From the NCBI GenBank assembly GCA_031280545.1, contig JAITGP010000008.1, forward strand, positions 1 through 41,355: a DNA stretch of 41,355 nucleotides, written 5' to 3'. This document shows, in pieces, positions 9,561 through 20,582 of the stretch. Position 1 is the stretch's first letter, and every line of letters starts with the position of its first letter. The stretch is from Candidatus Peribacteria bacterium. GTDB taxonomy: Bacteria > Patescibacteria > JAEDAM01 > Absconditabacterales > Absconditicoccaceae. The position numbers and the translations under genes were made by a program. The notes beneath the pieces are model-generated. The model worked only from the letters and a program-made list of their open reading frames with translations, had not been told where the DNA came from and did not search any database.

Positions 9561-10076
9561 TTATGGTGTAGGTGGTGTGGTTGGAGCAGGAGCTGGGGTT
9601 GGCGTTGGTGCTGGACTATTAACTCACCATTGTCGCTTAGATATTCGGTTGGTTTTATTCACATTTCTGTCTTGCAATTCTTGAAATTTGAAGGTAGAAG
9701 GATCTTCATGGTGAGCAGTCCATTTTATGGTATTCCCTTCATTTACTAATACATTTCCAATAGAATCTCTTGCATTACAAAATAAGTTTCGAGTAGGGTT
9801 GAGCACGGCTCTAACAGCTCATTCTAACATAGTCCCTGTGGCTATAAAAGGGCTTGCTATTCCATTAACAATCTTTTGGTACCATTTTCCTTTACCAAAG
9901 GCATTTTTGAAAACATTTTTGGTATGGATTGTTGTATCTGACAAAATTTCAAAAATCTGTTTTGGATAATTGAAGGTTGTTTTGAGTGCATCTAGCCCTC
10001 CATATCACACAGTCCCAATACTTCTCGGAGCAACTCCAGCAGTATTTAGGGTCCTATTTCGCAGTTTTAGAGGCAT
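9561..10076 (-). CDS. hypothetical protein with Pro-rich C-terminal tail
   Basis: 171 residues, visible as one frame only when three UGA are read as Gly. ATG is at 10076 and TAA at 9561-9563. It has no obvious signal peptide. The body contains a short hydrophobic, Gly/Ala-containing segment (IASPFIATGTMLEGA). The last 25 residues are a repetitive Ala/Pro/Thr tail (SPAPTPTPAPAPTTPPTP), as in surface or wall-spanning linkers. No family was recognised. It is divergent from the giant gene at 10246 and has a near-consensus promoter of its own. Confidence 0.75.
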
Positions 10077-10107
10077 TTTATATGTGGTAAGTAATAAATA
10101 TAATTCC

Positions 10108-10135
10108 ATTATATATATTCCATTTTCAAAGTCAA
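10108..10135 (-). promoter_or_regulatory. near-consensus promoter (minus strand)
   Basis: On the minus strand, TTGACT, 16 nt, TATAAT, 31 nt before ATG 10076. Confidence 0.75.
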
Positions 10136-10185
10136 GTATTTGTTGATTTTTTATGCCATATTAGGGTACTAAATAGTGTCAAATT

Positions 10186-10214
10186 TTGCAAAAAAAACGA
10201 TTTTAGAATATAAT
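10186..10214 (+). promoter_or_regulatory. near-consensus promoter of the giant gene
   Basis: TTGCAA, 17 nt, TATAAT. The -10 ends 31 nt before ATG 10246. It is back to back with the promoter of the divergent gene. Confidence 0.75.
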
Positions 10215-10245
10215 TAGCTATATTTATTATTTATCCCCTAGCTCT

Positions 10246-13200
10246 ATGGCTACTTCCACTTCCTCACGTAATGCACAAGATCATTACGCTAATCTCAAAG
10301 ACAAGATCAAGTTTTTACCTGATGATTTAAAAGAAATCGTTAGTGCTAATCTTGCAACCTCTTTACAAACAGGTTTTTCTGCCCTTTCTCCTACAGAGAT
10401 GAAAGAGATGAAAAAAGATCTCTCCGCTCTGATAGCAGATCCCAACGTCTCTGAACCCGAAAAAGAAAAATTTAGACTACTGGAAACAGAAATCGCAGTA
10501 CGTTATCCTCCTAAGATAGAACTCACAGGAGAGATGAGTACCAAACTCGTTTCTAGAGATAATCTAGCAAAAGCAATTAGCGAAAATAGAAGAAGTAAAG
10601 AAGATGGAATACCTTCTGGGACGATCACATTTTCAACAATCTTTCCTGCAGAAAAATTAGAAAACTACCCCCTCTATACAGAAATGGAAGCAAAGTACAA
10701 AGAAGCTGTTGAGCATAAAGATGATAAAAAATTAGAGGAATTAGATACCCAGTTCGCAGAAAAGATTATCCTTTTCAAAGATTTTTATATCCAAATTAAT
10801 AATGAAAAACTGGAACCAGGAGCTACAGATTATAAATCTGGAGATGAATTGAGGAAAGAAGCAATTCAATGAGTACGTGGTTTGAAAGGAATCGGTGAAG
10901 AAGTAGAATATGTACAATTATTTGACCAAACTACCAATAAAGTATATTATGTCCTCAGAAGAAAAAAACAAGAACAAGAGGAAATAGAAGAAGAAAAATT
11001 AACTGAGATTCTAGATATAAAACTCAAGGGAAAGGAAGTAGTAACTCTAAACATAGGAGATGACTACACTGATGAAGGTGCAGAAGCAACCCTTGAAAAT
11101 AAAAAGACCAAAGTAAAGAAAAAACTTCCTACTAGCGAAATTGATGTAGCTGTTTTTAAGGACCATCAATTGATTGGAGATTTAGATAATATGGATACTA
11201 ATGAACCGGGAGAATATGAAATCAAATATACCGTTGAGGCAGAGGAAACCTTTGAAGGGGAAGTAAAACCTCAAACAAGAGAGGTGACAAGAATTGTAAA
11301 AATAGAAGGAGTAAAAAATGAAGTAGAAGAAATTGAGCATACCCTCACTCTTGAAGTCCTTGGAGATAATCCAGCTACTCTCCAACAGGGAGAAACCTTT
11401 GTAGATGAAGGAGCTATTGCAACTTGGGATGGAGAAGACGTGTCGGAGGATATTAAAGTAACTGGAACCGTAGACACCAATACGCCATGAACGTATGAAC
11501 TAGTATATAGCATCAAAAAGAAATACACTGATCATGAAGGAAAAGAAAAAACAAAAACCAAAACAACAAAGAGAAAAATAATCGTAAAGGAAGAAGATAC
11601 CCCTCCGCCACCTCCAAGACCAGAGCCAGAAGAAACCTTTGATATCTCTGGAGTGCTTTCTAATGTGAGCCAATCTTATGAAGATATGATTTCTCGTGAA
11701 GTCGAAAATGAGCTCAAAGACGAATGGAATAATATGGCATGGTACAATCCGAAAAGATTTACACGTTTCTTCAATAGAGGCAGACTGAGAAGAAAGAGAA
11801 TTGATGAGAAAAAGAAGAACTACGGAAACGATCCGTTCGTAAATAATGCAAATATCAACGATGAAATGAGTGCTCAAGCAGACAGACATGAGCTTGAACT
11901 CCAAAATAACGTCGGAAAAGTTGAAAAGAAAACTGCATTCAAATTAGATCCAGCTACTGCTACTGGTCTCAATCAGCTTGGTAAAGATTTTATTGAAGGG
12001 AAAGTGAATGCATTTCAGTTTCAAAAAACTTTCAACGATTTATTGAAAAACGATGATACGGTAAAACAGAATAGAAAAGATCTTAAAGCAGACTTTATTG
12101 GAACTAATATTCTTGAAAAGCTGAAACATTATAAAGCAGAAAGAGATTTGAACGAAGGAGTAAAAACCTTGCTTGAAAGTTTAGCTACTGCAGGAGACAA
12201 AAAATCTGTAGAAGCACAGATCATGAAAAAGATTTCTGATCATGTCCTCGCTTTCCAAAAAGATCCTCGATTTAGAAAGGAGCTTGAAAAATCTGGAGGA
12301 AAGATTGATGATGCTCAGCTTTTGCTCCATTTGAAAGATAAAATCGCAAAAGAGCAATTAGCTCTAGGAAATCTGAATATTAAATTGGATTTACTCGACA
12401 AAGGAGAAGGAGCTTATCAGATTAATAATAAAGATCGTGAAAACTGGGTCTATAAATTTGGACATTGGATGGATAAACTTCCTCGATGGGGACAAGCTCT
12501 AGTAGGTGTAGGAATGTGAGGGATTATCATGGGATCAGGAGGACTTGCAACAGCTTTGGGAGCTTCTGCTGTAGTTGCAGGAGGTGTAACAGCAGGAGCA
12601 TCTGGAATCGTGGTAGGATTTAGGACTTTTGTAAAAAAATGGACTCACCATACAAAAGAACAAAATACTCATGAAAAGGACACCACGAGAGATTTCACAA
12701 ATGTACAAGCAAAAATGGCTCAGTGGAGAGCTGAAAAAGATGATAAATCTTTGAGTTGGTGGAAGAGATATAAAGCAAAAAGACAATATGAGCTCTATGA
12801 AACCACGACACAAAGTGCAGAAAAATTCGCTGATACAAAACAGCTTTCTGACACTATTATGAAGGGACTAACTTTATCGAATCTTTCTGAACAGGAAAGC
12901 GATACCTTCAATCTTGTGATACTTGATGCTTATGCAAGACTCGACTTTTATAGAAGTAAGGGACATAACTTTTTGAAGTCTGAAAACGCAAACCAAATTG
13001 AGCAGGATTTTCGTGCCTTGGAGAAGTCTCTCCAATTGGTAGCCGAAAGACAAGGAGGGACATTGACTGATATTCCAGCATTGATCCGTGCAAAAAATGT
13101 GGACGGAAGTGCAGTAAATTACAATGAATTGAGAGGTGAATTTGAAAAAGATTATCAAAAAGCCAGAACAAAATTCTGACAAGAAAGAGCACGACTTGCT

Positions 13201-16152
13201 ACAAAATGGGGACTTACTGCAGGAGCATTAGCAGCTGGTATGAGTGTGGCTTCACAGTATTTTACTCATTCTGGACTCTTTTCAGAACAGACTAAAACTC
13301 TGGATCCAATGAAAATTGGTGAAACAAATGTAGGATTTGAACATACAGGATCAAAACTGTATGAAGATACTGCTGGAAAAATCGCTGGAGATACTCAGAA
13401 TATCTTTACTGGTAATCCAAATCTAGCAAACGCAACTAAAATTGATGCAAACATCGGTTCATGAACAGATTTAGTGAAAGTGATCCCTGGTGGAGGTAGA
13501 GCAAATTTGGCAAATTACAATAATGTCTTTGATAGTGTGAAATCTTATGTTGATACCTTACCGTCTGGTGCAACCAAAGACAGTGCTTTGCAATTTTTGA
13601 AAGATGCCGAATGGATGAATATGACAGGAATGAACAATGAGTATCTCAATGGAATGAGAGCCTTGAAGACCTTTGAGGGAGTTTTACAGGGATATACGAG
13701 CTCATGATCAACCATTCCTTTGGATTTCCATTATGTCCCTGATTTAGCGTCTACTACTACCAAAGTGGGGCAAGCAATCTTCGATGCGACTTCTACACCT
13801 AATAACGGTTTCCCTATCGTAGACAGAGTTTTAGCAAGTTTTATTCCTGTAGTAGCTGGACTTACCTCTAATACCTATAGAAGAAATGGAAAGGACATTG
13901 AGAAACCGAACTATGGAAAAGATACGATTTTGGTTCGCAATAATAAACAAGGTGAAGTCGACCTCATCAAAGTAGATACCAATAATAGACCTCTAGCTGG
14001 AGCGAAATTTATTGTAAAAGATGCAAATGGGAAAGTGATAGACTCTTGGGAAAGTACCGACCAACCGCATAAAATTACAGGACTCAATGCTGGTACTTAT
14101 ACGGTAGTGGAGACCACTCCACCTGCTGGACATCAGCTCAGTGATGAGGCAATTGAACTTACGGTGGATAATGAAGGAAACGTGACAAAGAGAAAAATCG
14201 ATAGAAGTCAGGTTCCCGTAACGGTGGAAGAGAAACCGGAGAATATCAAAGGAGATGACTTGGGTAAGAAAGAAACAACTAATGAAAAAGATAAAGAATC
14301 CATCGAAAAAGTATTTGGAAAATATCCTCAATTAAAAAAGCTCTATAGTGCTCTGGTTGACCAGGGGAAAATTAAAAAGTTGTCCTTGGATACTACCACC
14401 TTTGTCTCTAAAAACGATAGAGATGACGGTAAAGGGGCGATTATCACTTTGGGAAGTAAATATAATGAAGGTATGCGATATCAGCAGGATACACTTTTCA
14501 AAAATCAGACTGATGACTTGGCTCGTAAGTTAGCTCATGAACTAATGCACAGTGTAGTACCTACTGTAGTGATGAAAGAAAATTCTCCTATGGAAAGTTT
14601 GTTTACAGCTTTAAAGGATGTAAGAAAACACGATGAAAAGAAAGGACTCTCTATGCTAGTAAGTAAATACTTATGAACCTATCAAGGAGCTGGATTACAA
14701 GCGAACGAAGATATGACCGAACTTTTTGCAATGTATGCTATTGATCCTGATCACTTGAAAGAGTATCTCACTAACTATCTCGTAAATATTTCTGATGCTG
14801 AAGCAGATCGCCTCGGTCTCAAGAAGCTTTCTCCTGAAGTTGGACTCTACATCTATGAATTGGTAGACAAAAATCTCAAAGCAGTAGTGAAAGGAGATTT
14901 ATCGGGGATCGACAAGCAAATCGATAAGGTAAAGCTTGGCATAGAGCCTAGAGGTGAAAAATCTGAAATCTTCAGCCCTGATGGGAAAAGGAGGATGACC
15001 TTTAATGAAAAAGGGGAGATAGTTTTTGCGGATGTGAAAGATGAAGATAGTGAAGCTGCAAAAAAAGCTGAAATCGAGAGAAAAAAAAAAGAACTTAATA
15101 AAAATACCATCGAATCATTAAAATTTACAACCCCTCATCTACAACAAGAAAAAATAATGATTGATGGAAAAGAGTATCCTCCTGTAGTTAAAATCCATGA
15201 TAGACCTGTAAGTTTGATAAATATATGATGAACAATTGTCCCTTTCTACATCACTACAGGACAAGGAGGAAAAAATCTCAAACCAGGTTGGTATCCATTC
15301 TTTGGATATGGCAAGGACGGCTGGCTCAACAAAACCCATTGAAAAGATATGGCAAATTATTATGAAGAATTTGTTGGTCAAGAAGTGGCAAAGGTTTGGG
15401 AAAATATTGCTAATGAACTGGCTAAACAATATGGAACAGATCCAGAAAAATTTCAGCATACCTCTTTAATTGAAGGGTCAAGTCGCCCTGTCTCTGAGTT
15501 CGCAGATAAATTTGAAGATTATCTTAATGATAAACTAATGGTTACACCTGTAAATAACAATGGAGATCCAACAGAAAATATAAAAAAAATTGGAACACAG
15601 ATAAAGAAGGATTTGAAATTTGAAGAGAAAGAGGATAAAGAAGAAGAGGAAAGAAAAAAACTCACAAGACTTAAAGAGATCAAAGAAAAAATTACTAATC
15701 AGATTTTTATTGATGCATTAAAAGAAACAACAAAAGAATCTGAATCGCTTTCCCTAAGAGGAATAGATAATAAGGACTTAAATAAAAATCGAGATACTAT
15801 CATAGAATTATTGCCTAAATTGAAAAACTTAAAAATAGAGGGAACAAAGTCAGATCAACTTTCTACGGATTCCTTAGCTAGAAACAAATTAGAAGATAAT
15901 ATTCTACAGTTCTTTAGGGAAAATATTGAGACTTTAGAATTGCCAAATAATTATTTCACCGATCTCAATTGGTTGAGGGGTGAATCTCAATTAAAAAAGA
16001 TTGATCTAAGTGATAATGGAATCACTACTATAAATTATGATGATTTTCAGGATTTACCAAAAGGCTGTGAAATCATTTTAAAAGGGAACAATCCTATTAG
16101 TCAAGAAACCTGAGATAAGAATATCGCAAATAAATTGAAAATTATAAAATAA
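10246..16152 (+). CDS. giant composite protein: Ig-like, SpaA-like, HELMH metallopeptidase-like and LRR segments
   Basis: 1968 residues in one frame with at least eleven UGA read as Gly, TAA stop. Segments by residue: 1-250 helical; about 255-345 and 363-450 two DUF5011/HYR-like Ig domains (IGDDYTDEGA and QQGETFVDEGA motifs); a PPPPPRPEPE linker near 453; a helical region; about 745-795 a Gly/Ala-rich hydrophobic stretch; a second one at about 985-1003; about 1235-1335 a SpaA/Cna-B-like domain (LAGAKFIVKDANGKVI, then ITGLNAGTYTVVE); HELMH at 1431-1435 with downstream NEDMTELF supplying a possible third zinc ligand (E1488 or E1492); about 1840-1960 leucine-rich repeats. There is no N-terminal signal peptide, although the Ig and SpaA folds are normally extracellular. 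Function is inferred: contact with, or processing of, another cell's surface. Confidence 0.88.
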
Positions 16153-16160
16153 AAACAAAA

Positions 16161-16190
16161 AAAGCGACTCTCAAATAAGAGCCGCTTTCT
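16161..16190. terminator. terminator between converging genes
   Basis: The stem AAAGCG-A-CTCT / AGAG-C-CGCTTT has one mismatch and loop CAAATA. A-rich sequence lies on the left and T-rich on the right, so it can serve both the giant gene and the leftward gene 16213-17130. Confidence 0.75.
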
Positions 16191-16212
16191 TCTATAAGAT
16201 AAGAAATTTCCA

Positions 16213-17130
16213 CTATTCAAAACTAAATACAGTTTTGGGGTAAATTTTTGGGATTTGTTCTTCACAAACATCATACCAAGCTTGTCGTTTGGCTTCGATT
16301 CCCGTAATAACACTTCGTGTAATCCTGAATCTTACTTTTTTAGGATAGGTGTCAGTAACTTGGAAGTACTCACTAAGGTCTACTTCTTCACCTGCGTATT
16401 CATAGGCAGATAAGCCTTTCCTTTTGTGCTCCATTAAATCTGTAGCTATTTCGACGACAGTGTACGGTTTTTTGAAGATGTGATTCAACTGTTCAAATAA
16501 TAGTGTCTCAGGCATTACTTTTGGTGCCTGAGAGAGAAAACTCTTTGCTATTTTCTCAATACTTTCAATATCACCCTTTTTGATGGTTTTCTTCCCTGGT
16601 ATTTCGTTATACCCGATCGAATAAAGATCAATAGAGAAATCGTTTCCTCTCTTAATCCAATCCAGATCTTTTTCATCTAGGATTTCTCCTAAATTAAATT
16701 GACCATTCCAGCCTTCCGTGATGTCCACGGCAATGGCATAGGATCTAAAAAGGGTTTTACCAACTTTCCATGCTTCGAATTCTTTTTTCAAAGATCTAAG
16801 CTCTTTTTCCCCGGTTTGTTTCCACCATTTCCGGCGTTCTTCTTTAGTTTCTTTTTCAAAACAAATATCTTCCGTAGAGAAAACCTTTTCAAAATTACTG
16901 TTACGGGCATCAATGCCACGAAAAGTGATAGAAACTGGAATTCTTTTCCTTAGTTGTGTTTCCATATCGGGCAACTGAGGGGTCTCTTCCTCACCAGTTT
17001 CCATATTCGACAACCAAGTAAAGGTTTCCGTATCAGCAATTGAGTTTTCTTTACTATTATTAAAAAACACAAGTGCACCAATCCCTACCGCAACAATTGC
17101 GATAAGGGTTATTATCTGTTTTGTTTTCAT
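16213..17130 (-). CDS. hypothetical membrane-anchored protein
   Basis: 305 residues. Residues 5-25 form one hydrophobic segment (IITLIAIVAVGIGALVFF), a signal anchor. The remainder is soluble and charged. A strand SYAIAVDITEGW followed by DLYSIGYNEI is faintly reminiscent of a von Willebrand A-type fold, but I do not see a MIDAS motif and make no such call. Stop is TAG and no UGA is used. It starts 6 nt after the upstream membrane gene (17137-18294), so they form an operon. Confidence 0.65.
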   Translation of the reverse strand: MKTKQIITLIAIVAVGIGALVFFNNSKENSIADTETFTWLSNMETGEEETPQLPDMETQLRKRIPVSITFRGIDARNSNFEKVFSTEDICFEKETKEERRKWWKQTGEKELRSLKKEFEAWKVGKTLFRSYAIAVDITEGWNGQFNLGEILDEKDLDWIKRGNDFSIDLYSIGYNEIPGKKTIKKGDIESIEKIAKSFLSQAPKVMPETLLFEQLNHIFKKPYTVVEIATDLMEHKRKGLSAYEYAGEEVDLSEYFQVTDTYPKKVRFRITRSVITGIEAKRQAWYDVCEEQIPKIYPKTVFSFE

Positions 17131-17136
17131 TTTTTA

Positions 17137-18294
17137 TTAAAATAAATTATTAATCTTTTGATACTTTGGTAACTGTGTATTACTTTTTATACGGTCGTAT
17201 TCTTTATTCGCTTTTTGTTCAAAAGTAATAACAATATCTCTACAGAGATTCATTGCCTTTTCACATTCATCCAACTCATCTATTTGGGGTTGAATTTTTT
17301 TATATTCTTCTTCCCATTGTTTCTTTAGAGCTGCTTTATTAGCATTATAGGTTTTTTCAACCTCTTCTACCGATGCTACACCTTCTTTCTGAGCTTTTTC
17401 TGTAAAGTTTTCCACTTTACGAATAAGCTTATCAGCTTCTAAGCGTATCGGATAATGCAACCCTGAATAGGTAAAGAATTCCCAACCACTCAGGATTAAA
17501 TTTACTGCAAATACAATTATCGTGATACCTATCGCCATTTCATTTCCATCTCGTAACGGGAGAGCAAATTTGGCTACAGTTAATACTCCACATAATCCAA
17601 TTGCAAATAAAATCACACATTTCATAATCCAACTCCTATAGGAATAACTTCCCTTATTCTCAGATACTAATGGAAATTGTTTTATCCAATTAGACAATTG
17701 ACGATTGGAGGTTAACTCACTTTCATTAAATTCATAAATTTCTTTCCTAATCCGAACATCTATTGCCAAAAATTGACCAGCAAACATCGCTAAGAGAGAA
17801 CTGGCAAGCCCAAGCAAACCATTTACTCCAACAATGGTCATCCATCCGTCAAAATATTCAGATAAGCTGGCATAGCTTACAGCCATTTCTGCCAAAGTAA
17901 CGAAAACCATCACAAACACACTACTTGCTTTCAATAAGGAGGACTTTAGATCAGAATCCGTAAGCTGATTTTTTACTTGAAAATCACGCAAATCATTTTG
18001 CGCAACATTCAAATATTCTTTCAGTTTTCCTCTTTTTTCTGCCCCATTTTCAGCTTTTTCTCTTTCTGCTGAATAACTAGTATTCAGGGTTTCGAGTTTT
18101 TTAGCCGTCTTATTGTGAAAGGGCAAAAATTTCTTAACGACACGCACTGCATCGTTGAAAGTTTGTTTAATACTCGGGACAATGGTATTCAGTTCATTGA
18201 ATCCAGTATCCTGTTGATTTTTTTGAATATCCGCATTTTCTGCTACACTCAGGGATTCAACTTTCCCTTTGATTTCTAATAATTTGTTCAACAT
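17137..18294 (-). CDS. multi-pass membrane protein with coiled-coil ends
   Basis: 385 residues from the ATG at 18294 (MLNKLLEIKGK). A GTG eight codons upstream is an alternative. Four hydrophobic segments in two pairs lie at about residues 125-180 (SVFVMVFVTLAEMAVSY, LLGLASSLLAMFAGQ) and 215-270 (CVILFAIGLCGVLTVAKF, AIGITIIVFAVNLILSG). Long charged helices flank them on both sides. No family was recognised. It is the middle gene of a leftward three-gene run and probably works with the single-pass protein downstream. No UGA codon. Confidence 0.65.
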   Translation of the reverse strand: MLNKLLEIKGKVESLSVAENADIQKNQQDTGFNELNTIVPSIKQTFNDAVRVVKKFLPFHNKTAKKLETLNTSYSAEREKAENGAEKRGKLKEYLNVAQNDLRDFQVKNQLTDSDLKSSLLKASSVFVMVFVTLAEMAVSYASLSEYFDGWMTIVGVNGLLGLASSLLAMFAGQFLAIDVRIRKEIYEFNESELTSNRQLSNWIKQFPLVSENKGSYSYRSWIMKCVILFAIGLCGVLTVAKFALPLRDGNEMAIGITIIVFAVNLILSGWEFFTYSGLHYPIRLEADKLIRKVENFTEKAQKEGVASVEEVEKTYNANKAALKKQWEEEYKKIQPQIDELDECEKAMNLCRDIVITFEQKANKEYDRIKSNTQLPKYQKINNLF

Positions 18295-18391
18295 TTTCTT
18301 AATTGTTTTTTGTCCCACGACTCTTTTTTTGATTTTTTCGGAGATTGGGGAGATTAGTAATGTTTAATTTTTTGATTTTTTAAAAGGAAAT

Positions 18392-19066
18392 CTAACCTAT
18401 TTGCGAATACGTCGTCACAACAGCATTAAAGATCCCTTTAATAGTATCTTTTCCATCTGCCGACTCAACGGATGCATACAAACTTTCTGGTAATACATAT
18501 ATATATTCCTCTTCGAAAGCAATAATTGTCGCTTTTAAATCAGAATATTGTTTTTCAGAAAGCTGTTTTTCCATCAGTTTTTTTTGCTCCCAAAAGGCGA
18601 CCTTCTGTTCTGCAGAAAAACTGATGAAGAGTTGCAATAACTTATCTCGATAGGAAAAAATCTTTTTTTGCCGTTTTACAAATTCGGCTGAAAATCTTTT
18701 CAAAGAGAGCGTTATCATTTCAAATGACCAACTATACACCAGAACAAAAACATGATGATAGCCCAGATATTTTTCAAACTTTTTTTTAGTACACAGATCA
18801 AAAGGATGACCCGTTTCCATAAAAGTACAAATTTCTTGGACGCTATCATATGCCTCACTGGTAGATAATTTTTCATTTTTCATCCTAGAGATGTACTCTG
18901 TAAGCATACAAAGTACTTTTCTCTGTCCTGGTGGTGGCAAAGAAAAAAACTTTCGTTCACTTTCCTCCCCAAGCTCCAGAGCCAGAAAAACCCTCGATCC
19001 TAAGTCTTTGTAATTTAAAATCATATTCCCATTAATAAATTTTAACATGTTAATGACCAACTTCAT
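18392..19066 (-). CDS. hypothetical soluble protein
   Basis: 224 residues from ATG 19066. Later ATGs eight and sixteen codons in are possible. It is alpha-helical with many aromatic residues (KYLGYHHVFVLVYSWSFEM) and has no signal peptide. No family was recognised. It is the first gene after a near-consensus leftward promoter, and the two membrane genes follow after a 97-nt gap, so it may be co-transcribed with them. Stop is TAG and no UGA is used. Confidence 0.6.
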   Translation of the reverse strand: MKLVINMLKFINGNMILNYKDLGSRVFLALELGEESERKFFSLPPPGQRKVLCMLTEYISRMKNEKLSTSEAYDSVQEICTFMETGHPFDLCTKKKFEKYLGYHHVFVLVYSWSFEMITLSLKRFSAEFVKRQKKIFSYRDKLLQLFISFSAEQKVAFWEQKKLMEKQLSEKQYSDLKATIIAFEEEYIYVLPESLYASVESADGKDTIKGIFNAVVTTYSQIG

Positions 19067-19085
19067 CACTCATAGTGATATTGAT

Positions 19086-19113
19086 ATTATAATGATTTAG
19101 ATATATATATCAA
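19086..19113 (-). promoter_or_regulatory. putative promoter (minus strand)
   Basis: On the minus strand, TTGATA, 16 nt, TATAAT, 19 nt before ATG 19066. Confidence 0.6.
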
Positions 19114-19185
19114 GAGAATTTTTAAAAAAAGTCAATATTTAGTAAGATTACTTCACAACCTAAATTATTTATACTTATTTTTAAG

Positions 19186-19213
19186 TTGACTTTTATTGGG
19201 ATATATTTATACT
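19186..19213 (+). promoter_or_regulatory. putative promoter
   Basis: TTGACT, 16 nt, TATACT. The -10 ends 27 nt before ATG 19241. It is divergent from the promoter at 19086-19113. Confidence 0.7.
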
Positions 19214-19240
19214 CAAATAAATTAAAATAATAATAAAAAT

Positions 19241-20104
19241 ATGAAATTGCAAAGAAAAACAAAAGTAATAATAGTAATAAGTCTCTTACTACTCTGTTCG
19301 GGATGCGACCTAAAGAGAGAAGATAATCTAAAACGATTAGGCTACACTCCTCCCGTATTAACTAATTCTGTAAGGTATGGAATTTCGCAAGAAGAATTTC
19401 AATCTACAGATTATGAAGCTCTAAGTTTCACCGTAAATTGGTACCATAAAAGAAGACCCCTTTTGAGAAGGAACTATAAAAATGCAGGGATTCCAATGAG
19501 CATGGCAAAAACAGAATTCCAATACTTTCTGCAGGAAAATATCCAACTAGAGGTTAAATTGGTGGAAAACTTACGAAACATCTCAGAAACATTAGGTGGT
19601 TATGTAGTTATGCAGGAAATGACATCAAGAGAAAAGATTACAAGAACAGTACGACACGGGGAGGTTATAGAAAAAGTCATCGAACAAAAAGAGGAAAAGA
19701 CAATAAGTTTTAAAGAAATGCTTATCAGTGCAGAAAATACTCCCTATTGGGGGTCAAGCTTGTATGACCATCCTCTATTGCTTACCATGATTCATGAACG
19801 AACACATGTCTTCAATCTTCAAGGTCCACTGCAATTAATCACTCAACGAATAGAGCAATATCGCAGAAATAATAGAAATTTTCTGCAAAACGGAAATAGT
19901 CCAGATAAATACTATGATGATCCTGATGAAATTAAATCTCGTTTAATGGAAGTCAGAGCATATCTATCAATTAACCCAAAAAAGAAATTCTCTCTACAAG
20001 AAGTAAGACAACTGCAACAGGAACAAAGTCCTCATGATCAATCTTGCCTCATAAGTAGATATACCGCGGACTTTCTCTTATTCTTATTTAATGAAGTTGC
20101 TTAG
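19241..20104 (+). CDS. lipoprotein with HExxH zinc-peptidase-like motif
   Basis: 287 residues. A positively charged start and hydrophobic run end in LLCSGC, a clean lipobox (Cys 22). A zincin motif MIHERTHVFN is present at about residues 185-194. Further on, EIKSRLMEVRAYLS offers a Glu for a third zinc ligand, as in gluzincins. It is therefore probably a membrane-tethered metallopeptidase facing outward. The substrate is unknown and I cannot name the peptidase family. Stop TAG, no UGA, with its own promoter and terminator. The HERTH motif resembles in layout, not in sequence, the HELMH motif of the giant protein. Confidence 0.75.
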   Translation: MKLQRKTKVIIVISLLLLCSGCDLKREDNLKRLGYTPPVLTNSVRYGISQEEFQSTDYEALSFTVNWYHKRRPLLRRNYKNAGIPMSMAKTEFQYFLQENIQLEVKLVENLRNISETLGGYVVMQEMTSREKITRTVRHGEVIEKVIEQKEEKTISFKEMLISAENTPYWGSSLYDHPLLLTMIHERTHVFNLQGPLQLITQRIEQYRRNNRNFLQNGNSPDKYYDDPDEIKSRLMEVRAYLSINPKKKFSLQEVRQLQQEQSPHDQSCLISRYTADFLLFLFNEVA

Positions 20105-20116
20105 TTCATCCTATCC

Positions 20117-20150
20117 AAAAATTCGTTTTGGTTTATCAGAACGAATTTTT
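20117..20150 (+). terminator. Rho-independent terminator
   Basis: An 11-bp A/T-rich stem (AAAAATTCGTT / AACGAATTTTT) ends in a T run just after the HExxH lipoprotein gene. Confidence 0.8.
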
Positions 20151-20152
20151 AT

Positions 20153-20180
20153 TTGCAAAAACAAAAGAAATTATTACTGT
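20153..20180 (+). promoter_or_regulatory. weak putative promoter
   Basis: TTGCAA, 16 nt, TACTGT, 41 nt before ATG 20222. The -10 is poor. Confidence 0.35.
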
Positions 20181-20221
20181 AGATTTGCATTAGATTTTTT
20201 ATTCTCTCCCGTTTCATTCCC

Positions 20222-20563
20222 ATGACTACTACTTCTGCAGAACAATGAGCTCACATAGCTAGTGATGAGGCATTTCTCGATGAAACCCTCACCCTCGCAG
20301 GATTCGATCCTGAAAGAGATGACTTTGATCTCCTCAAAGAGGAACTTCGTCCCCTGCTTGAAGAGAGAATCACCCTGAAAATTTATCAAGCATTACCCAC
20401 CGAAGAAGACAGAGCGAAATTTGATGAGATAATGACTTCTGATGATGAAATAGATTCTGAGGTAATCGATAATTTTTTCACCTCCAGAATTCCGAATTTT
20501 GATGATTTTTTAGCGGAGGTATATATTGAGTTTCAAGATGAATATTTAGAAGCAATGAAATAA
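20222..20563 (+). CDS. DUF5663-like small acidic protein
   Basis: 113 residues from ATG 20222 to TAA. One UGA at codon 9 hides the gene from standard-code callers. The sequence is very acidic. Its layout matches the CPR-typical DUF5663 family: a short helix (FLDETLTLAGFD), a long central helix (LLKEELRPLLEERITLKIYQ), then LPTEEDRAKFDEI, and an RIPNFDDFLAEV segment near the end. It is cytoplasmic and its function is unknown. It converges with the leftward gene 20583-21422. Confidence 0.75.
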
Positions 20564-20582
20564 ACGACGTGTTGTAAAATTA

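Noticed and set aside
10246..16152. A string of ten small genes or a decayed pseudogene
   Set aside because: All fragments share one frame, are separated only by TGA, and domains continue across the junctions, so a single gene under code 25 is the simpler reading.
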